Source: Thermasporomyces composti (GTDB lineage: Bacteria; Actinomycetota; Actinomycetes; Propionibacteriales; Actinopolymorphaceae). Taken from it: a stretch of DNA of 64,000 bases. The position numbers and the translations under genes were made by a program. Shown here in pieces: positions 16,562 through 26,138 of the stretch. The DNA is taken from positions 2,294,001 to 2,358,000 of the forward strand of contig NZ_QTUC01000001.1 of the NCBI RefSeq assembly GCF_003386795.1, written 5' to 3'. Positions within the stretch are counted from its first letter, which is position 1, and every line of letters starts with the position of its first letter. The notes below the pieces were generated by a model, which saw only the letters and a list, made by a program, of their open reading frames with translations, ran no database searches and was not told the DNA's origin.

Positions 16562-16912
16562 GCCGTGTGCGGCCGGCGGCATGGTCCGCCGGTTGATGAG
16601 GAACGGCCGAAGCGGCGCCCGGCGTCGATGGCCCTGTGCCGATGGCACGGTGTCCATGGGCCTGTCCATGGCACGGTGTCCATGGCACCGTGCCATCGCC
16701 CCGGGCGCCGAGCCGTTCGTGGGTCGCTCGTCACCTCGGTCTCCTCACCGCCCTTCCTGTGAGCCAGCACCGCGTGGCCGAGGGCGGACGCCCCGCGAGG
16801 GAACGGGCGGCCAGGTCCGGCCCTCCGGACGGCTGTCGTCGTCTCCGCTGCGACAGTGGGCGGGGGTGCTCCCCCGGGGGTAGGTAACCGTTGCGAGAGG
16901 CGGGGGAGACGG
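16562..16912. other. Intergenic region with nested repeats
   Basis: This 351-bp gap follows the importer operon. Its only clear structure is the repeat block at 16641-16697. The remainder is GC-rich sequence without a reliable open frame. The promoter of the next gene is presumably near 16860-16900. Confidence 0.5.
16641..16697 (+). terminator. Direct/inverted repeat block after betaine operon
   Basis: ATGGCACGGTGTCCATGG occurs at 16642-16659 and again at 16668-16685. CACCGTGCCATC follows at 16686-16697 and can pair with the start of either copy, giving an 11-12 bp stem. The position, 80 bp after the lipoprotein stop, fits a terminator with two alternative folds. Confidence 0.5.
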
Positions 16913-17845
16913 GTGAAGGACGACGTGTCGTGCTCGGCGCTCTCAGCGACGCTGCACGAGCCGCTCGCCGGGACGGCGGCCCGGGCGCTCACCTGGCTGT
17001 GCATCGAGCAGCCTGGTCCGTACGGCGCTGACGCCCTGGTCGAGAGCCACCTGGACCGGGCAGTGGGCGCGGAGTTGGTCCGCCGGGCGACGGGGACCGG
17101 GGTGCGGATCCAGTTGATTCGCCGACCTGGCCGACACGCGGACGACCATCGGCCGCTTCGGCGACGAGTGATCCTCGCGCACACCCGTCCAGGCGCGACC
17201 TGGCTCCGGAGCGCCGAGATCGCCGACCTCGCCACGCTGCTGGACCTCGACCTCGCGGCCGCCGGTGCTGGGGACGACCAGGGTTTCGGTCATGCGGACA
17301 CCCGTCCGACCTTGCTGGTGTGCACCAACGGGCGCCGCGACGTGTGCTGTGCGCTGCGCGGTCGGCCGATCGCGGAGGCGCTGGTCGCGCGAAGCTCGGC
17401 GCCGGTGTGGGAGACGACCCACACCGGTGGCCACCGGTTCGCGCCGACAGCCGTGCTGTTGCCGTGGGGCTACGCGTATGGGCGCCTCGACGTGGACTTC
17501 TGCACTCTCCTCCTGGCCCGGAGCGCGACAGGCCAGGTGGTCAGCGGGCGGTGTCGAGGCAGGTCGACCTGGTCGCCACCGGGTCAGGTCGCCGAGCTCG
17601 CGGTACGCGAGCGGCTCTCCGCTCCAGCCGGCCCTGACGAGCTCACCGTGGCCGCGGAGCGCTGGGACGGGTCGGACTGGGAAGCGCGGGTGACCGCGAC
17701 GTCGGGTCGTGCGTGGCTGGTGCGTGGGTGCGAGCGGCAGCTGACACCGGCGCGGCGGACGAGCTGTGTGAAGGCGCCGGTGCGACCGGCCGCGCAGGTG
17801 GTCACCGACGTGCGGGAGGTGGAGACCTCGACGGGCCGGCGCTGA
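16913..17845 (+). CDS. Sucrase/ferredoxin-like (thioredoxin-fold 2Fe-2S type) protein
   Basis: The 310-residue product starts at a GTG with GGGGGAG at 16902-16908. It matches the Suc/Fer-like family, with CTNGRRDVCCALRGRPIA and then WETTHTGGHRFAPTAVLLP and GYAYGRLD. In this family a thioredoxin-like ferredoxin fold carries Cys residues and the HxGGHRFA motif that bind a 2Fe-2S cluster in characterised eukaryotic relatives. The bacterial role is unknown. Cys at the CTNGRRDVCC block are all present. It is presumably cytosolic since no signal peptide is seen. It is convergent with the phosphotransferase-like gene. Confidence 0.8.
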   Translation: MKDDVSCSALSATLHEPLAGTAARALTWLCIEQPGPYGADALVESHLDRAVGAELVRRATGTGVRIQLIRRPGRHADDHRPLRRRVILAHTRPGATWLRSAEIADLATLLDLDLAAAGAGDDQGFGHADTRPTLLVCTNGRRDVCCALRGRPIAEALVARSSAPVWETTHTGGHRFAPTAVLLPWGYAYGRLDVDFCTLLLARSATGQVVSGRCRGRSTWSPPGQVAELAVRERLSAPAGPDELTVAAERWDGSDWEARVTATSGRAWLVRGCERQLTPARRTSCVKAPVRPAAQVVTDVREVETSTGRR

Positions 17846-17900
17846 CGTCACGGCGAGCCCTGGACGTGCCGGACGGCTCGCGCAGCCCGGCAACGCGCGA

Positions 17901-18641
17901 CTAGAACAACGCCGCCTCCAGGGTGGTCCGGTGCGCCGCCACCCAGCAGTAGGCGTCCTGAATCGTCGCCACGTGCCCTTCCTCGACCAGCCGACGCATG
18001 GTCGGCTCGCCCTCCCGTGCTCGCGCCTCGATGGTCTGCCAGCACTGGTCTTGACGCCACAGGATCGTCTCGACCAGCGCACGACGATCCCGGATGGTGA
18101 GCCCGTAGGCGTCGGCGATCGTCCGAAGCAAGGAGGCGGGTCCTGTCGGGTTGGCGCTGGTTCCCAGACGCAGGAACCGCCAGCACAGGTACGCCACGTC
18201 GTGGACGCGACGGCCGGGTGCCGCGTCGTCCCAGTCGAGGAAGGCGTACGGACGTAACCGGCCTCCCTCGTCGCGGTAGACGGTGTTCTCGGGTGAGACC
18301 GCGTTGTGGCAGACCACCTCCTGGTCCCCGGCGAGCCAGGAGCCCGCGGTGAGGTCATGGAGCTGGCGGACCAGTCGTGCGACGCGCGCCAGGCTCTCCT
18401 CCGACCAGACGTCCGGAGGCTGCGCCGGCTCTCGGGCCACGTGGCCGGGGAGATAGCTGAGGATCTCGCGGCCCTCGTCGTCGGTGCCGAGATACCGCGG
18501 CGCCCCCGGCCAGCCGTGGCGAGCGAGGAGGCGCAGGACGTCGTGGACGTAGGCCGCGCGTGCCGGCATGGGACGTCGTACGGTGTCGCCGACCCGGACG
18601 ACACGGTGGCGACGGCCGCCCAGGACCAACTCCTCCCGCAT
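17901..18641 (-). CDS. APH-family phosphotransferase-like protein lacking the catalytic Asp
   Basis: The 246-residue protein has the aminoglycoside-phosphotransferase fold, lacking much of the N-lobe. The catalytic loop, normally HGD or HND plus four residues and Asn, reads VCHNAVSPENTVY: His112 and the downstream Asn are kept, but the catalytic Asp is Ala114 (codon GCG). The DFG-equivalent motif FLDWDDAAPGRRVHD is intact. Family members phosphorylate small molecules such as antibiotics or sugars using the Asp as base. This copy is probably inactive as a kinase or has moved to another function, for example nucleotide or substrate binding. An HND-to-HNA change needs one A-to-C substitution plus third-base variation, so a sequencing error is possible but not required. 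Confidence 0.8.
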   Translation of the reverse strand: MREELVLGGRRHRVVRVGDTVRRPMPARAAYVHDVLRLLARHGWPGAPRYLGTDDEGREILSYLPGHVAREPAQPPDVWSEESLARVARLVRQLHDLTAGSWLAGDQEVVCHNAVSPENTVYRDEGGRLRPYAFLDWDDAAPGRRVHDVAYLCWRFLRLGTSANPTGPASLLRTIADAYGLTIRDRRALVETILWRQDQCWQTIEARAREGEPTMRRLVEEGHVATIQDAYCWVAAHRTTLEAALF

Positions 18642-18825
18642 GCACTAAGAGTGCCTGAACGTGTCGTTATTGCTAAGCCTGTCGTGCGTCGCGCCGTTCA
18701 CATGTCATGGGGCGAGGGCCCGCTGGCCCGCGGGAGTCGTCGGCGAAGGCGACAGGCCGGACGGCCGCGGGATCGTCCAGGCGAAAGACTGGGTGCGGGT
18801 CGGCCGAGCGGGGCAAGCTGAGGGC

Positions 18826-20028
<1,203 letters not shown>

Positions 20029-20075
20029 GCACCCCTCACCGGCGCGCTCGCCGCGTGCCTACCCGCAGACCGGCC

Positions 20076-22274
20076 TCACTCGACCTTGACGAGGACGGGC
20101 GCCGTCGTCTCGACTTTCGCCTTGCCCGCCGCGTCCACCTCCACGGTCAACGGGTGGCCTGCCACGCGCAGCCCGGTGACTCGCAGCGGGAACCACGCCG
20201 AGAACTCCGGCGCCGGCGCCACCCGCAGCTCACCGGCCGGAACGTCGACCTCCAGACCGAGCGCGGCCTGCAACAGCGCGATCGCCGCCGCGGCCGACCA
20301 CGCCTGTGGGCGGCACGACGCTGGGTAGGCCAGGACCGGCTGGCCGGTTCGGCCGTCGGTGCCAGCGAAGAGCTCCGGGAGCCGAAACGCGAACTCCGGC
20401 GCCGCGCGGACGAGTCCGGTGGCCAGCGCCGCCGCCTGCGCGGTGTGTCCCTCGCGGACGAGTCCGAGAATCGCGATCGCCGTGTCGTGCGGCCACACCG
20501 ACCCGGCGTGGTAGCCGAGGGGGTGGAAGCCAGCCGCGTCGGAGCTCATCGTGCGGAGACCGTAGCCCGAGTCCAGATCCGGCTGCCCGATGCGGGCCGC
20601 GACGTCAGCGGCCTCCTGCGGGTCGAGCAGACCGGTCGCCAGCAGGTGGCCGAGGTTGGATGTCGCGGTCCCGACGGGCGCCTTGCTGCCGTCGAGCGCG
20701 AGGGCGGGGAACCGTCCCCGGGCGTCGGTGACCCAGAACGTCATGCGGAAGCGCTCCCGCAAGGCTCGCGCCCACTCGCGCAGCTCGTCCCCGCCGTCCA
20801 GGCCGAAGGCGTCGAGCAGGGCGGCGCCGTCGAGGGCGGCCTCGTGCGCGTACGCCTGCGCCTCGCTGAGCGCGATCGGTGCCGTGGCGATCCGTCCGTC
20901 CGGGAACTGGATGGAGTCGCCGGAATCCTTCCAGCCTTGGTTGGCCAGCCCTTGCCCCGTCTCGTCGAGGTACTCCAGAAGTCCGTCGCCGTCGGAGTCG
21001 GCGTAGCGGAGCAGCCAGTCGAGCGCCGCCCGAAGGGGATCGAGCAGGGCGGCCACGTCGTCTCGCGCCATACCCCACCGCCACGCGTCGTGCAGCAGGG
21101 AGATCCACAGGGCCGTGGCGTCGATGGTGCCGAAGTAGACCGGCGGCAGGCTGCCCTGGTCGGAGAGTTTGACCGAGGCCGTGCGCACCTCGTGGAGGAT
21201 CTTGCCGGGCGCCTCCGCTGTCGTGATGTCGTGGACGGTTCCCTGGCGGCGAGCGAGGGTTCGCAGGGTGCCGCGGGCGAGGTCCGTCCCCAGCGGCAAC
21301 GTGAATCGCGCCGCCCAGAGCGAGTCACGCCCGAACAGCGTGAAGTACCACGGGCTGCCGGCGGCGAAGAAGACGTCCTCGGGCGCGGCGGGGTCAGCGA
21401 GGGTGAGCGCCCTCAGGTCGTCGACGCTGCGCGTGATGAGGCGGCTCAGGTCCGTTGGCCCCGTCACGGTCACGGTGTCCCAGCCAGGACCGTCCGCCGC
21501 GAGGAAGAAGGCGGTGTCCCGCGGCTGCTCACCCGTGACATCGACGAGGGGCTCGGTCTGGAGCGCGACGCGCGCGGTCCAGGCGACCCGCGCGGGAACG
21601 GTGATCGCCCAGGTGAACACCGCCGCGCCGTCCGGTTGCAGGGTGGGGACCGGTCCCGACGGAACGGACGTCGACGCGACAGCCGCCATGCTGTCGCTGG
21701 GGTCGACTTCCTCCACCCGGACCGTCACCCGGTCGTGGTCGTCGGCCCAGACCGTGGTGCCTTGGCCGGTCGTCACGGGCGGGACGGGCGCGGTCTGCTC
21801 ACCGCGGCGGAGTGCGTTCATCGTGGCGAAGTCGGAGGCGATCCGAACGCGAACGGTGGCCGTGATCGCCGACCGCGACGCGTTGGCCAGGGTGAGCCGC
21901 TCGGTGATCCCATCGGCGCTGACGCGACGCTCTCGCTCCAACCTCACCTGGGGGTCGGCGCCGTCACCTCCGAGGTGTCGAACCACGCCGACGAACCTGG
22001 CGGTGCGAGCGTCGATGATGGTGTGACCGACGGACACGGGCTCCCGGCCGTCGACGTCCACCACCAGCTCCGACAGGATCCGGCGGTCGTGTCGGAGCAC
22101 GCCTTCGATACCACCTGGCCGAATCTGGCCATCCATACCGGACAGGGCGACCGTTGGCGCGTGCACGCAGGTGACAAGGTCGTGCAGGAAGGGTGCGCCC
22201 ACCGAGGGCTCCTCTCTCGCGTCGCTTCGTCGGTCGCTTCGTCGTTCTACGCCGAGACGTCGACGCGTTGACAC
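20076..22274 (-). CDS. Glycogen-debranching-type protein (N-terminal domain plus GH63/GH15-like alpha/alpha toroid)
   Basis: The 732-residue protein has the glycogen debranching enzyme N-terminal beta-domain (residues ~20-270, starting LHDLVTCVHAPTVAL) and then a six-hairpin toroid. Motifs include SPWYFTLFGRDSLWAARF, YFGTIDATALWISLLHDAW, YLDETGQGLANQGWKDSGDS and YHAGSVWPHDTAI. These define actinobacterial amylo-alpha-1,6-glucosidase-like proteins. The GRDS and KDSGDS acidic residues are catalytic candidates. Related proteins act on glycogen side chains or on alpha-1,2/1,6 disaccharides such as sucrose analogues, so the exact substrate is uncertain. No signal peptide is seen, so it is likely cytoplasmic. 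The start is a GTG at 22274. Confidence 0.85.
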   Translation of the reverse strand: MSTRRRLGVERRSDRRSDAREEPSVGAPFLHDLVTCVHAPTVALSGMDGQIRPGGIEGVLRHDRRILSELVVDVDGREPVSVGHTIIDARTARFVGVVRHLGGDGADPQVRLERERRVSADGITERLTLANASRSAITATVRVRIASDFATMNALRRGEQTAPVPPVTTGQGTTVWADDHDRVTVRVEEVDPSDSMAAVASTSVPSGPVPTLQPDGAAVFTWAITVPARVAWTARVALQTEPLVDVTGEQPRDTAFFLAADGPGWDTVTVTGPTDLSRLITRSVDDLRALTLADPAAPEDVFFAAGSPWYFTLFGRDSLWAARFTLPLGTDLARGTLRTLARRQGTVHDITTAEAPGKILHEVRTASVKLSDQGSLPPVYFGTIDATALWISLLHDAWRWGMARDDVAALLDPLRAALDWLLRYADSDGDGLLEYLDETGQGLANQGWKDSGDSIQFPDGRIATAPIALSEAQAYAHEAALDGAALLDAFGLDGGDELREWARALRERFRMTFWVTDARGRFPALALDGSKAPVGTATSNLGHLLATGLLDPQEAADVAARIGQPDLDSGYGLRTMSSDAAGFHPLGYHAGSVWPHDTAIAILGLVREGHTAQAAALATGLVRAAPEFAFRLPELFAGTDGRTGQPVLAYPASCRPQAWSAAAAIALLQAALGLEVDVPAGELRVAPAPEFSAWFPLRVTGLRVAGHPLTVEVDAAGKAKVETTAPVLVKVE

Positions 22275-22370
22275 GTCAGTCTGGCAAGGAGTCGAAGCGA
22301 CGGCATGGGAAAAGGGGTGGGGAGGGACATTGGACTAACAGGCTTGGGCCTGGTGGATCAGGAGAAGGTT

Positions 22371-24521
22371 ATGCAAGCGGTGCGGTACGACAAGAGTGCC
22401 GACGGTGTGGCGATCCTCACCTTGGACCAGCCGGGCCGGTCGACCAACGTCATGAACACAGCGTACGTCCAGGCGATGGGGTCGGCCATCGACCAGCTCG
22501 AGCGAGAGCGTTCCCAGATCCGAGGGGTGGTCATCACCTCCGCGAAGGAGACGTTCTTCGCCGGGGGTGACCTCGAGATGTTGCTCGGCGTGACGAGGGA
22601 TGACCTCCCCGAGTTCGGTCGCTTCCTGGGCAGCGTCAAGAGTCAGTTGCGTCGGCTGGAGCGCCTCGGGCGTCCGGTCGTGGCGGCCCTCACCGGCTCG
22701 GCGCTCGGCGCCGGTCTGGAGATCGCGCTCGCGTGCCGACACAGGGTGGCGCTGGACGAGCCCAGCGTGAGGTTCGGTTTCCCTGAGGTGACTCTGGGCC
22801 TGCTGCCCGGGGCGGGAGGGATTGTCCGCTCCGTCCGGTTGCTCGGTCTTCGAGCCGCGCTGCCGCTGCTCGTCGAGGGCACGCACCTGGATCCCCAGGC
22901 CGCTCTGCGCGCCGGGATCGTCGACGAGCTCGCCAGCAGCCGAGAGGACGTCATGGAGCGTGCGCTGGCGTGGGTGCGCTCCGATCCCGACCCAACCCAG
23001 CCGTGGGATCGGCCCGACTACACGATTCCGGGCCTGGCGCCTGGCGCGCGAGGCTACGCAGAGCTCTCGGTGGCGCCAGCCATGCTCACCAGCCGCACCC
23101 ACGGGGCCTACCCCGCGCCGGAGCGCATCCTCGCCGCGGCGGTGGAGGGACTCTTCGTCGACGTGGACACGGCGTTCGAGATCGAGACGCGGTACTTCCT
23201 CGAGCTCGTGACCAGCCAGGTGGCCAAGAACATGATCGGCACCCTGTGGTTCGGGCGTCAGGAGGTGCTGCGCGGAGCGTCCCGGCCCAGCGGCTACGAA
23301 CGCCGGTCGGTGCGCCGGCTGGGTGTCCTGGGCGCCGGCATGATGGGCTCCGGCATCTCCTACGTCAGCGCTCGCGCCGGCGTCGACGTCGTGCTCAAGG
23401 ACGTCTCCACCCAGGCGGCCGAGTCCGGCAAGGCCCGGATCGCGTCGCTGCTGGACGAGCGCCGGTCGGCTGAGCGGAATGACGTGCTCGGTCGTATCAC
23501 GCCCACGGACAGGGACGCTGACCTCGCCGGTGCCGAGCTCGTCATCGAGGCCGTCTTCGAGGACCGGGACCTCAAGCATCGCGTGCTCGCTGGCGCTGAG
23601 CGAATCGTCGGGCCGGACGCTGTCCTGGCGTCCAACACCTCGACTCTCCCCATCGATGGGCTGGCCGACGCTCTCGCCGACCCGAGTCGGTTCGTGGGCC
23701 TGCACTTCTTCTCGCCGGTGCATCGCATGCAGCTGGTGGAGATCATTCGCGGCCGGCGGACGTCGGAGGAGACCTTGGCGCGCGCGTTCGACTTCGCGCG
23801 CCAGATCGGCAAGCTGCCCATCCTGGTCAACGACAGCCGAGGCTTCTTCACCTCCCGAGTCTTCGGCGCCTACCTCACCGAGGGCATCGCCATGGTCGTC
23901 GAAGGCGTCCCGCCGGCGATGGTGGAGAACCTCGCGCGCACGGCGGGTTTCCCCGTGGGCCCGCTCGCCGTCGCCGACGAGGTGAGCCTGGCGCTCGTGT
24001 CGCGCATCCGGGCGCAGGAGGTCGCTGACCTGGCGGCTGAGGGGAGGACGCCGCCCGAGCATCCGGCCTACGCGGTCATCGACCGAATGGTCCACGAGTT
24101 GGGCCGGCCGGGGAAGGCGGCTGGCGCCGGCTTCTACGACTATCCCGCGGTGGATCCCACCGGTCGCTCACCGGGGGGCAACGGACAGAGCGCGGCGACG
24201 GCCAACGGCTCGAAGCGGTTGTGGCCGGAGCTGTCCCAGCGGTTCGCTGTGGGGTCGGGTGACGTGCCCCGGGAGGACATCGTCGATCGGCTGCTGTTCA
24301 TCCAGGCGATCGAGACGCTGCGCTGCCTGGACGAGGGCGTGGTGACCTCGCCGCGCGACGCCAACATCGGCAGTGTGTTCGGCATCGGCTTCCCCGCCTG
24401 GACGGGTGGCGCCGCGCAGTTCGTCCGGGCCGTTGGCGGTCCCGCGGTGTTCAACCACCGTGCCCAGGAGCTGGCGCGGCGGTACGGGGAGCGGTTCGAA
24501 CCACCCGCTGTCCGGGTCTGA
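22371..24521 (+). CDS. fadB: Fused enoyl-CoA hydratase/3-hydroxyacyl-CoA dehydrogenase
   Basis: The 716-residue enzyme starts at an ATG 6 nt after GGAG (22361-22364). Residues ~1-190 are a crotonase domain, with an oxyanion loop TFFAGGDLEMLLGV, then the GALAGAGLEIA-type helix SALGAGLEIALACRH and the Glu region FGFPEVTLGLLPGAGG. The NAD-binding dehydrogenase follows from about residue 315 (RRLGVLGAGMMGSGISYV, then SNTSTLPI and VGLHFFSPVHRMQLVEII). A second 3HCDH-type C-terminal domain ends it. It hydrates trans-2-enoyl-CoA and oxidises the 3-hydroxyacyl-CoA, supplying the thiolase encoded upstream. A 33-residue longer start at 22305 exists but lacks a good ribosome binding site. Confidence 0.93.
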   Translation: MQAVRYDKSADGVAILTLDQPGRSTNVMNTAYVQAMGSAIDQLERERSQIRGVVITSAKETFFAGGDLEMLLGVTRDDLPEFGRFLGSVKSQLRRLERLGRPVVAALTGSALGAGLEIALACRHRVALDEPSVRFGFPEVTLGLLPGAGGIVRSVRLLGLRAALPLLVEGTHLDPQAALRAGIVDELASSREDVMERALAWVRSDPDPTQPWDRPDYTIPGLAPGARGYAELSVAPAMLTSRTHGAYPAPERILAAAVEGLFVDVDTAFEIETRYFLELVTSQVAKNMIGTLWFGRQEVLRGASRPSGYERRSVRRLGVLGAGMMGSGISYVSARAGVDVVLKDVSTQAAESGKARIASLLDERRSAERNDVLGRITPTDRDADLAGAELVIEAVFEDRDLKHRVLAGAERIVGPDAVLASNTSTLPIDGLADALADPSRFVGLHFFSPVHRMQLVEIIRGRRTSEETLARAFDFARQIGKLPILVNDSRGFFTSRVFGAYLTEGIAMVVEGVPPAMVENLARTAGFPVGPLAVADEVSLALVSRIRAQEVADLAAEGRTPPEHPAYAVIDRMVHELGRPGKAAGAGFYDYPAVDPTGRSPGGNGQSAATANGSKRLWPELSQRFAVGSGDVPREDIVDRLLFIQAIETLRCLDEGVVTSPRDANIGSVFGIGFPAWTGGAAQFVRAVGGPAVFNHRAQELARRYGERFEPPAVRV

Positions 24522-24629
24522 GGTGATCAGGCCCACGGGCTTGAGTGTGCGAGATCAAGGTTGTGGGCTTGACTGAGCCGGTAGCGTGAGGCGTGCCTCA
24601 ACCGCAGCAGGGACGCCAGGAGGGCTCGC

Positions 24630-25223
24630 ATGCTGGTCCTGACGATCGACCAGCGAGACAGTCGCCACGACCTGGACCGGGTCGAGGAACTGCTTCGTCG
24701 CCTCAAGAGCCGACCCGAGGTCGGACGCCTGGTGCGACCGTTCGAGCGCACCGCCGGCGACGAGGTGCAAGGACTTCTCGACCGACCGGACGACGCGGTC
24801 GCTGTGATCCTGGACCTGGTGCGCGCCGGCACCTGGTACGTCGGCGTCGGCCTCGGCGCCGTCCGCCAGCCGGTGCCCCCGAGCGTGCGAGCGGCGAGCG
24901 GCCCGGCGTTCGTCCACGCACGCGAAGCGGTTCAGCGGGCCAAGGCGAGCGCCTCTCGGTTGGCCGTGGTCGGACCCGATCCCGTGTCGGCGAGCGACGC
25001 GGAGGCGTTGCTGGCACTCTTGGCGGCGGTGATCCAACGCCGAAGCCCTCAGGGGTGGGAGGTGGCCGACCTCATGGAACGCGGACTCACCCAGAAGGAG
25101 GTCGCGACGCGTCTGGGCATCAGCCCGCAGGCCGTGAGTCAGCGGCTGCGGGCGGCCCTGTGGCACGAGGAGCACCGGGCCCGGCCCCTCGCGGGCCGCC
25201 TGCTGGCGTGGGCCGACCGATGA
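24630..25223 (+). CDS. SatD-like protein with C-terminal helix-turn-helix
   Basis: The 197-residue product starts at an ATG after CAGGAGGG. It begins with MLVLTIDQRDSRH, typical of the SatD family, and has RPFERTAGDEVQGLL and WYVGVGLGAVRQP in the core. The C-terminal ~60 residues form a helix-turn-helix (LTQKEVATRLGISPQAVSQRL), so the protein may bind DNA. SatD was named in Streptococcus mutans as part of an acid-tolerance locus; its biochemical role is not established. Here the gene overlaps by 4 bp with a membrane protein gene, matching the recurrent SatD/membrane-protein pairing. Transcription probably starts in the 108-bp gap before it. Confidence 0.7.
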   Translation: MLVLTIDQRDSRHDLDRVEELLRRLKSRPEVGRLVRPFERTAGDEVQGLLDRPDDAVAVILDLVRAGTWYVGVGLGAVRQPVPPSVRAASGPAFVHAREAVQRAKASASRLAVVGPDPVSASDAEALLALLAAVIQRRSPQGWEVADLMERGLTQKEVATRLGISPQAVSQRLRAALWHEEHRARPLAGRLLAWADR

Positions 25224-26014
25224 CCGGGCTCAGTCTCGTCGTCCTCACCGTGCTGTTCGCCGCGAGTCTGGCCAGTTGGCACCCTGACATCTCGGCGCGG
25301 CTCGAACGTGAGCCGTGGTGGCTCGTGGCCGGTGCGCCAGCGGCCGCCCTCGGCCTCGCCGCCGCCCTCATGGCGAGCGGATCCGGCGACGCGGGCGGAT
25401 GGGTGCGTGGAACGGTGTTCGTCCTCACCGTCGGCGTGTCCGTCGCCGGCGGACGCGCGGTGACTCTCGCCGTCCTGCGCGGCGCGGAGGGGTCGGGTGT
25501 CCCCAACGTCCTCGATCCCGCGGAGCATCCTCAGCGGGGTGAGGACGGGTCTGGAACCGACGGCGCGGCCACGGGTCCATCGCCGGCGGCGGTCGCCCCG
25601 CCGAGCGAGGGAGCCGACACCCCGGCCGGCGACACTCCGGCAGCCCAGGGACTGGCGGAGAAGCTGGCGGAGAATGGTCGGACCCGTGTCGCGACGTCCG
25701 AGGCGAGCTCGCCGGTGCGCGACGACGCGACGCTCGCCGTGCGCCCCTCGACGCGGGACCAGACCCAGGCCGCTCACGGCGACACGACCGTGCTCAAGGG
25801 CGGCACCTGGATCGGAGCGCTCGAGCGGGCCGCCGTCACCGCGTCCCTCCTGACTGGCCTGACCGAGGGCATCGTCGTCGTCCTCGCGGTCAAAGGTCTC
25901 GGTCGGTACCCCGAGCTCCGCGCGCCCGGCGCCGCCGAGCGGTTCATCATCGGCACCTTCACCAGCCTCCTCTGGGCCGCGTCCGCCGCGGGTGTGGGCC
26001 TGCTCGCCGGCTGA
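25220..26014 (+). CDS. Multi-span membrane protein paired with SatD-like gene (DUF3307-like C-terminus)
   Basis: The 264-residue protein overlaps the upstream stop at ATGA, so the two are translationally coupled. It has three N-terminal hydrophobic segments (LVVLTVLFAASLASW, then GAPAAALGLAAALMA and GTVFVLTVGVSVAGGRAVTLA). A ~90-residue disordered Pro/Ala/Glu/Asp linker follows, then a C-terminal pair of membrane helices (GALERAAVTASLLTGLTEGI and FIIGTFTSLLWAASAAGVGL). The C-terminal block with GALER, a central Lys-Gly-hydrophobic-Arg-Tyr-Pro-Glu motif and then the final helix resembles the end of DUF3307-type proteins, which are found next to SatD in Firmicutes. The function of the pair is unknown. 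Confidence 0.6.
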   Translation: MTGLSLVVLTVLFAASLASWHPDISARLEREPWWLVAGAPAAALGLAAALMASGSGDAGGWVRGTVFVLTVGVSVAGGRAVTLAVLRGAEGSGVPNVLDPAEHPQRGEDGSGTDGAATGPSPAAVAPPSEGADTPAGDTPAAQGLAEKLAENGRTRVATSEASSPVRDDATLAVRPSTRDQTQAAHGDTTVLKGGTWIGALERAAVTASLLTGLTEGIVVVLAVKGLGRYPELRAPGAAERFIIGTFTSLLWAASAAGVGLLAG

Positions 26015-26033
26015 CCGGTCCCGCCGTTCAGGC

Positions 26034-26091
26034 GCCGACACTGAGGGAATGCCGACGCTGAGGGAATGCTGACGCTGAGGGAATGCTGACG
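26034..26091. repeat. 17-bp tandem repeat, 3.4 copies
   Basis: Units GCCGACACTGAGGGAAT, GCCGACGCTGAGGGAAT and GCTGACGCTGAGGGAAT follow each other at 26034-26050, 26051-26067 and 26068-26084, plus a partial GCTGACG. The consensus GCYGACRCTGAGGGAAT recurs every 17 bp. The array leads straight into the hairpin at 26089. Confidence 0.75.
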
Positions 26092-26117
26092 TGTGGCAAG
26101 AGAGTCTTGCCACACGT
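26089..26117. promoter_or_regulatory. 13-bp hairpin or operator before CoA-transferase
   Basis: ACGTGTGGCAAGA (26089-26101) and TCTTGCCACACGT (26105-26117) are perfect inverted repeats around GAG. The element ends 21 bp before the GTG at 26139. It has no T-tract, so it may be either an operator for a dimeric regulator or a terminator of the upstream pair. It abuts the 17-bp tandem array. Confidence 0.6.
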
Positions 26118-26138
26118 GTGAGCTGAAGTGGGTGAGGC

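Noticed and set aside
24480-24510. tRNA T-loop-like GGTTCGAACC
   Set aside because: It lies inside the FadB coding sequence and has no cloverleaf flanks; no tRNA was found anywhere in the window.
26034-26091. Mini CRISPR array
   Set aside because: Units are 17 bp and directly adjacent without spacers; no cas genes are present.
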